Both the position numbers and the translations under genes were made by a program. From Stenopsyche tienmushanensis (Eukaryota; Arthropoda; Insecta; Trichoptera; Stenopsychidae), in contig WACJ01000048.1 in NCBI GenBank assembly GCA_008973525.1, positions 496,001 through 560,000 of the forward strand: 64,000 bases of DNA, read 5' to 3'. Below the pieces are notes generated by a model. The model searched no databases. It was not told the DNA's origin and saw only the letters and a list, made by a program, of their open reading frames with translations. Position 1 is the first letter of the stretch. Every line of letters begins with the position of its first letter. Positions 61,091 to 64,000 of this stretch are shown here, piece by piece.

Positions 61091-61419
61091 CTTATAGCGA
61101 CCATGTGGTTGAAGCATTATTTATAAAATTTATTGTAAATTGTTTAGTAACATATGGCAAATTATCATGAAAGAATATAGCGTTGAACAATGCGTACAAA
61201 GTATCAAATTTTATTTTTAAAATCAGTACTCTAAACAGAGCAAAATTGTTTTAAATTGTTTTAAAAAACACTATTGAATCGGGAATATTTTCGCATACAA
61301 ATGTTTCAATTCTTGTATTGATTTTATCCAAACTCTATTCTGCTTGTTATTCAGATCTCATATTTTTTGTCAATGGAATGAAATTGTTTACAATCGAATT
61401 GTATGTAGATAAAATTACC

Positions 61420-62205
61420 ATTTATTTTATTTATTTATAAACCTTTATTCAATAAATATAATATAGCAAGGTAAAATGGTGTATCAATATACACAATTAC
61501 ATAAAAATGGATTAACAATTTAAGTCTTAGATTACTATCCTTATCTTAATTACAAGTATATATTTTAGTTATAATAAATTTTACATAATAAGAGTTAATT
61601 TAATTTTTGTATATATATATAGGGGGAAAAATAGGAGACTTAAAACCCCTTTACGACATTCCTTAAAAACTATCTTACAAACTAAACAAAATAAATAATT
61701 TAATCAATCAATCATATATCCTTCATACGTCGCGCATTCATGACTATCAACTATAGTAAAATATGTTTAGGCATTTTGTGAACGTATCTAAAATTATTGT
61801 TTTGAGTGGTATATTCGCCGAGTGTAGATATGAGATGATTGGTGTGATTTGGAATTTTTGAGTAAAAATTGAGTGTTAGCTTATGAAAAAAATTCTTTAT
61901 AAGAGGAAGCTTAATTTTATTGTGAAAACGTTTAAGATTAGTGTATGGAAATGTATTGAAAACAATTTTTATGGCTTTGTTTTGTACGATTTGAAGTTTA
62001 TTGTAGTTGGTGTTGCATATATTGCTCCAGACAGGAGCGGCGTATGTGAGTGTAGGTCGAATCAGCGTTTTGTATAATAAAAATTTGTTAGAGGCCGAGA
62101 GAGCACTGCGCCGACGAAATATGGAGTGCAGCGCCCCCATAGCTGCTAATCCGCGGGCACGAGTCACCGACACCTGTGCTCCCCACCTCAGTAAATTATC
62201 ATACG
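61420..62205 (-). mobile_element. Jockey-like non-LTR retrotransposon, 5'-truncated
   Basis: Contains the C-terminal part of a reverse transcriptase ORF (see pseudogene entry). The 3' end on the minus strand has GAATAAAGGTTTATAAATAA followed by AATAAA-like repeats, as usual for Jockey-clade tails. 5' truncation falls near 62205, about 28 bases from the exon D acceptor. Confidence 0.75.
61751..62204 (-). pseudogene. reverse transcriptase C-terminal fragment (Jockey clade)
   Basis: About 150 residues open on the minus strand: [20 protein letters not shown], then AMGALHSIFRRRSALSASNK and FLLYKTLIRPTLTYAAPVWS. Next come NICNTNYNKLQIVQNKAIKI and a tail ending MPKHILL. The string LLYKTLIRPTLTYAAPVW followed by LQxxQNKxxR/K is a reliable signature of the thumb and tail region of Jockey/Jockey-like LINE reverse transcriptases. 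The catalytic FADD region is absent because of 5' truncation, so it is a dead copy. The intact frame suggests a fairly recent insertion. It is antisense to Nhe2 and inside its intron. Confidence 0.8.
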
Positions 62206-62232
62206 ATACAATGTTTTGCTTTTTGATTTCAG

Positions 62233-62450
62233 GATCACTTTTTGTGGTATCACAATGAAGAACTACGTCGAAGCAAACATCTCACATAAATCACACACGA
62301 CCGTCAAATACGCAATGAAAATGTTATCAAGTTCTTCAGAAACGATTATATTCATGTTCCTTGGGGTGGCTACGGTCAATAACAACCACGATTGGAACAC
62401 TTGGTTCGTTGTCCTGACAATTATATTTTGCTCAGTCTACAGGATATTAG
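62233..62450 (+). CDS. Nhe2: Nhe2 exon D: ITFCGI to VYRILG, with FMFLG helix
   Basis: A 218-bp exon encoding residues 332-405. It completes ILAITFCGI (the unwound helix region of the family), then has the intracellular stretch [24 protein letters not shown]. This matches the family pattern KYVxANISxxSxTTVRYxMKMLA. The helix [18 protein letters not shown] (364-381) carries the conserved Glu368. A luminal loop NNHDWNTW leads into [17 protein letters not shown] (389-405). The usual family sequence at the end of FLGI/SAV is slightly shorter in the loop here. The acceptor polypyrimidine tract (tgctttttgatttcag) is the only non-repeat sequence left upstream, because a LINE abuts it. The donor TTAG|GTATAT is weaker than the others. 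Confidence 0.95.
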
Positions 62451-62533
62451 GTATATCTTCCACATCATTCCATTGAGATTTATTCAAATGATTATTTTTA
62501 TCTGGAAATTAAATCTTCCCATTTTTATTTCAG
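62451..62533 (+). other. Nhe2 short intron between exons D and E (83 bp)
   Basis: Phase-1 intron with donor GTATAT and acceptor cccatttttatttcag. It contains in-frame and out-of-frame stops, so retention would truncate the protein. Confidence 0.9.
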
Positions 62534-62617
62534 GTGTAATCATCCTCACCGCATTGGCTAATCGATTTAGGCTACACAAACTGAGGAAAGTGGAAAAATT
62601 CGTCATGTCTTATGGAG
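62534..62617 (+). CDS. Nhe2: Nhe2 exon E: cytoplasmic linker leading to SYGG
   Basis: An 84-bp exon encoding residues 405-433: GVIILTALANRFRLHKLRKV, then EKFVMSYGG. It matches the family stretch of a hydrophobic helix end, NRYR/NRFR, a basic loop and QxVxSYGGLRGA. The donor G|GTGAGT splits a Gly codon that is finished by the next exon (GG-LRGAVAF). Both ends are phase 1. A false continuation into the intron gives an open frame to 62685, which is not the likely transcript. Confidence 0.93.
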
Positions 62618-63960
62618 GTGAGTTTGATGATAGAATATTCAATGAGGATAAATTATTCAAGGATGCACAAAAAAATGTAATTTGATGAAAAACTCTTTCA
62701 AACTCATACCACGTTTATGATCCTTGTCTCTAAATTATGTGTACACTGAATTAATTATGAGCTTTTGTCCAGAGCTTTTTAACTTAATGGAACATACACT
62801 CGACGAAGGTCTCTGAAAATAATAGATATAGTTATGCTGTATATTTGGTTTAAGTTTTAAAATAAAGGTATTTCTTAACAAAATAAGAACTTAATACTAA
62901 GTTCATCTAGAAAGTATAGTTACAAGGACTCCTGAGGTCATTTTTTGTTTCAGTTTATTTGGTCTTGCGTGTTTGTCGGCCATTTTGTTCAGCTTATTTT
63001 TAAATAAAATATATTAATAATATTTTTAAATAGCTCCTTTCGTATCATATAATATAAAATCGTAAATGAGTTGAAATCAATAACATGTGACCGTATTCTT
63101 CCCCAGCAAATAAGGAGGGCATTCACAAAAAGGTCACCACACGTATTGTACCATAAAATATTGTCGTTCCTGGCAATCTGCCAATGGCAAATAGTCGAGT
63201 AGAAGGTCGAAGGTTCAGCTGAGCACGCTCAATGACATTCTAAGGCTTTATTGAAAATTACTCCTTTCAAAGAATATATAAATTACAAAGGATCATATAA
63301 CAGCAAAGAATTTACAACCTCTCAACGGAGCATCGATGATATAAAACTTCATGCAGTTTTTTCTAAACACAATATCACAGTCATACGTATAAAATTTGTT
63401 GATATTCGTAAAAGCACCCACACATAATAACCACTGCCAAATCCAAATAAAAATTATACAGCACACCGTCACTATTATTGCTGATTTATATACATTTCAT
63501 AGAATCAAAAACCATTACAAAAAGTTTATTTTCCACACATAATAAAAACCAGCCAAAACTGTTCGTTTCCTTCCCCAAAATGTGAGCCATCGACATACCG
63601 TCGCCAAAGAGCATTGTGAACATGCATTCCAAATGCACCCCGTTGAGCTGAAATGTATTCGCTCCCATAAAACAAGCTTTTATTACAACCATGGCACTTT
63701 ATAAGCTCACCGTGCACTCAGTGATATACAAGAAAGCTTTAAAATATACAAATCTTAAAAATTCCTCAACGACTTTTCCGCATAAAAATACTTGTAATAC
63801 GTTATTTTAATATATACTGTGAGAAATATGTTACAAGCGTTACGCATAATATATAATAATACACGGTTTTTCATCCTATTATATTATTATACGATAGAAA
63901 TTAATTATATATATGTACTTATTCAAATACATTAATGTTTATATTTTTTACTATTAATAG
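62618..63960 (+). other. Nhe2 intron between exons E and F (1.34 kb)
   Basis: Phase-1 intron with donor GTGAGT and acceptor actattaatag, which has a poor polypyrimidine tract. The only repeat recognised is a mariner end near 62905. The rest is AT-rich with no recognised feature; short minus-strand ORFs near 63486-63717 have no visible homology. Confidence 0.85.
62905..63000 (+). repeat. mariner left-end fragment (first type)
   Basis: Contains TTCATCTAGAAAGTATAGTT, ACAAGGACTCCTGAGGTC and GTGTTTGTCGGCCATTTTGT, matching the left ends at 33028 and 50000. It lies in the intron just after exon E. Confidence 0.6.
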
Positions 63961-64000
63961 GTCTTCGTGGTGCTGTAGCCTTCGCGTTAGTACTCTTAAT
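63961..64000 (+). CDS. Nhe2: Nhe2 exon F (start only): LRGAVAFALVLL motif, cut by window edge
   Basis: Only 40 bp are visible. They complete the split Gly codon and encode GLRGAVAFALVLL, the highly conserved arginine-containing helix of NHE proteins (family Arg in GGLRGA). The exon runs off the right edge. The remaining membrane helix and the long cytoplasmic regulatory tail must lie further right. Confidence 0.93.

Larger units (their letters stand above)
45500..62232 (+). other. Nhe2 intron between exons C and D (16.7 kb)
   Basis: Phase-2 intron with donor GTAAGT and acceptor gctttttgatttcag. It contains an LTR remnant, mariner MITEs, nested hAT/piggyBac MITEs, a Mutator-like relic and a Jockey-like LINE that ends just before the acceptor. 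The protein joins seamlessly (GILA-ITFCGI). Confidence 0.85.
16771..64000 (+). other. Nhe2: Nhe2-like Na+/H+ exchanger gene, partial (six coding segments)
   Basis: This is the gene span covering all visible coding segments. The product belongs to the SLC9 (CPA1) family, which exchanges Na+ for H+ across epithelial plasma membranes and regulates cytosolic pH and Na+ uptake. Joining the six segments at GT-AG sites keeps one frame for about 445 residues and recreates the family order: [57 protein letters not shown] and GGLRGAVAFAL. Identity to the NHE3/NHE2 subgroup is judged from remembered family motifs, not from an alignment. The 5' end (signal peptide, start codon) is not recognised in the window, and the regulatory C-terminal tail lies beyond the right edge. 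Introns are about 21.4, 6.4, 16.7, 0.08 and 1.3 kb; the long ones are packed with transposons. The transport domain is unbroken, so the gene looks intact. Confidence 0.93.

Noticed and set aside
62392..62685. 97-codon + ORF covering exon E
   Set aside because: It reads through the 83-bp intron and past the exon E donor; spliced exons D and E match the family far better.

Overview
The window looks like AT-rich, transposon-laden insect nuclear DNA. The only host gene I can support is on the + strand: an NHE-type Na+/H+ exchanger of the SLC9A2/SLC9A3 group, called Nhe2 in Drosophila. Its exons carry consensus GT-AG splice sites, its introns run up to 21 kb, and its neighbours are Tc1/mariner, piggyBac, hAT, Helitron and non-LTR relics. 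This indicates an arthropod, most likely an insect; I cannot name the order. I see no operons, rRNA, CRISPR arrays or convincing tRNA genes.

Layout of the gene: six consecutive coding segments are visible at 16771-17047, 38414-38677, 45046-45499, 62233-62450, 62534-62617 and 63961-64000 (cut by the window edge). The reading frame runs through all five junctions (intron phases 1, 1, 2, 1, 1) and gives about 445 continuous residues. These run from a His/Gly-rich luminal or extracellular N-terminus to the GGLRGAVAFAL motif near the end of the transport domain. The 5' exon or exons, expected to encode a signal peptide, and the C-terminal regulatory tail were not found or lie outside.

Region 1-16770 is 5' flank or first intron. 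It holds mariner-like non-autonomous elements with tandem DDE-motif arrays (near 0.3-1.3 kb and 9.4-10.1 kb), piggyBac-type MITEs (3.3, 6.5, 10.8, 14.5 and 15.6 kb), two Helitron-like copies in opposite orientation (7.0 and 12.1 kb) and a LINE relic (7.4 kb). Intron 17048-38413 contains a 2.6-kb piggyBac element with a broken transposase and TTAA ends, the first of two copies of a Mutator-like transposase relic, composite mariner/piggyBac-MITE elements, a mariner relic interrupted by another element, and a hAT transposase relic. Intron 38678-45045 contains a hAT MITE, an LTR-like segment and a second type of mariner relic. Intron 45500-62232 contains an LTR remnant with a primer-binding-like site, more mariner MITEs, a hAT MITE nested in a piggyBac MITE with a perfect 8-bp target duplication, the second Mutator-like copy, and a 5'-truncated Jockey-like LINE ending about 25 bases before the next exon.

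How it fits together: the exchanger is the functional unit and everything else reads as repeat load in its introns. The most unusual pattern is a 65-bp tandem unit derived from the third catalytic motif of a mariner-type transposase. It recurs at seven places, and at two of them it is fused in the same way to the core of a piggyBac MITE. No new coding system was recognised.
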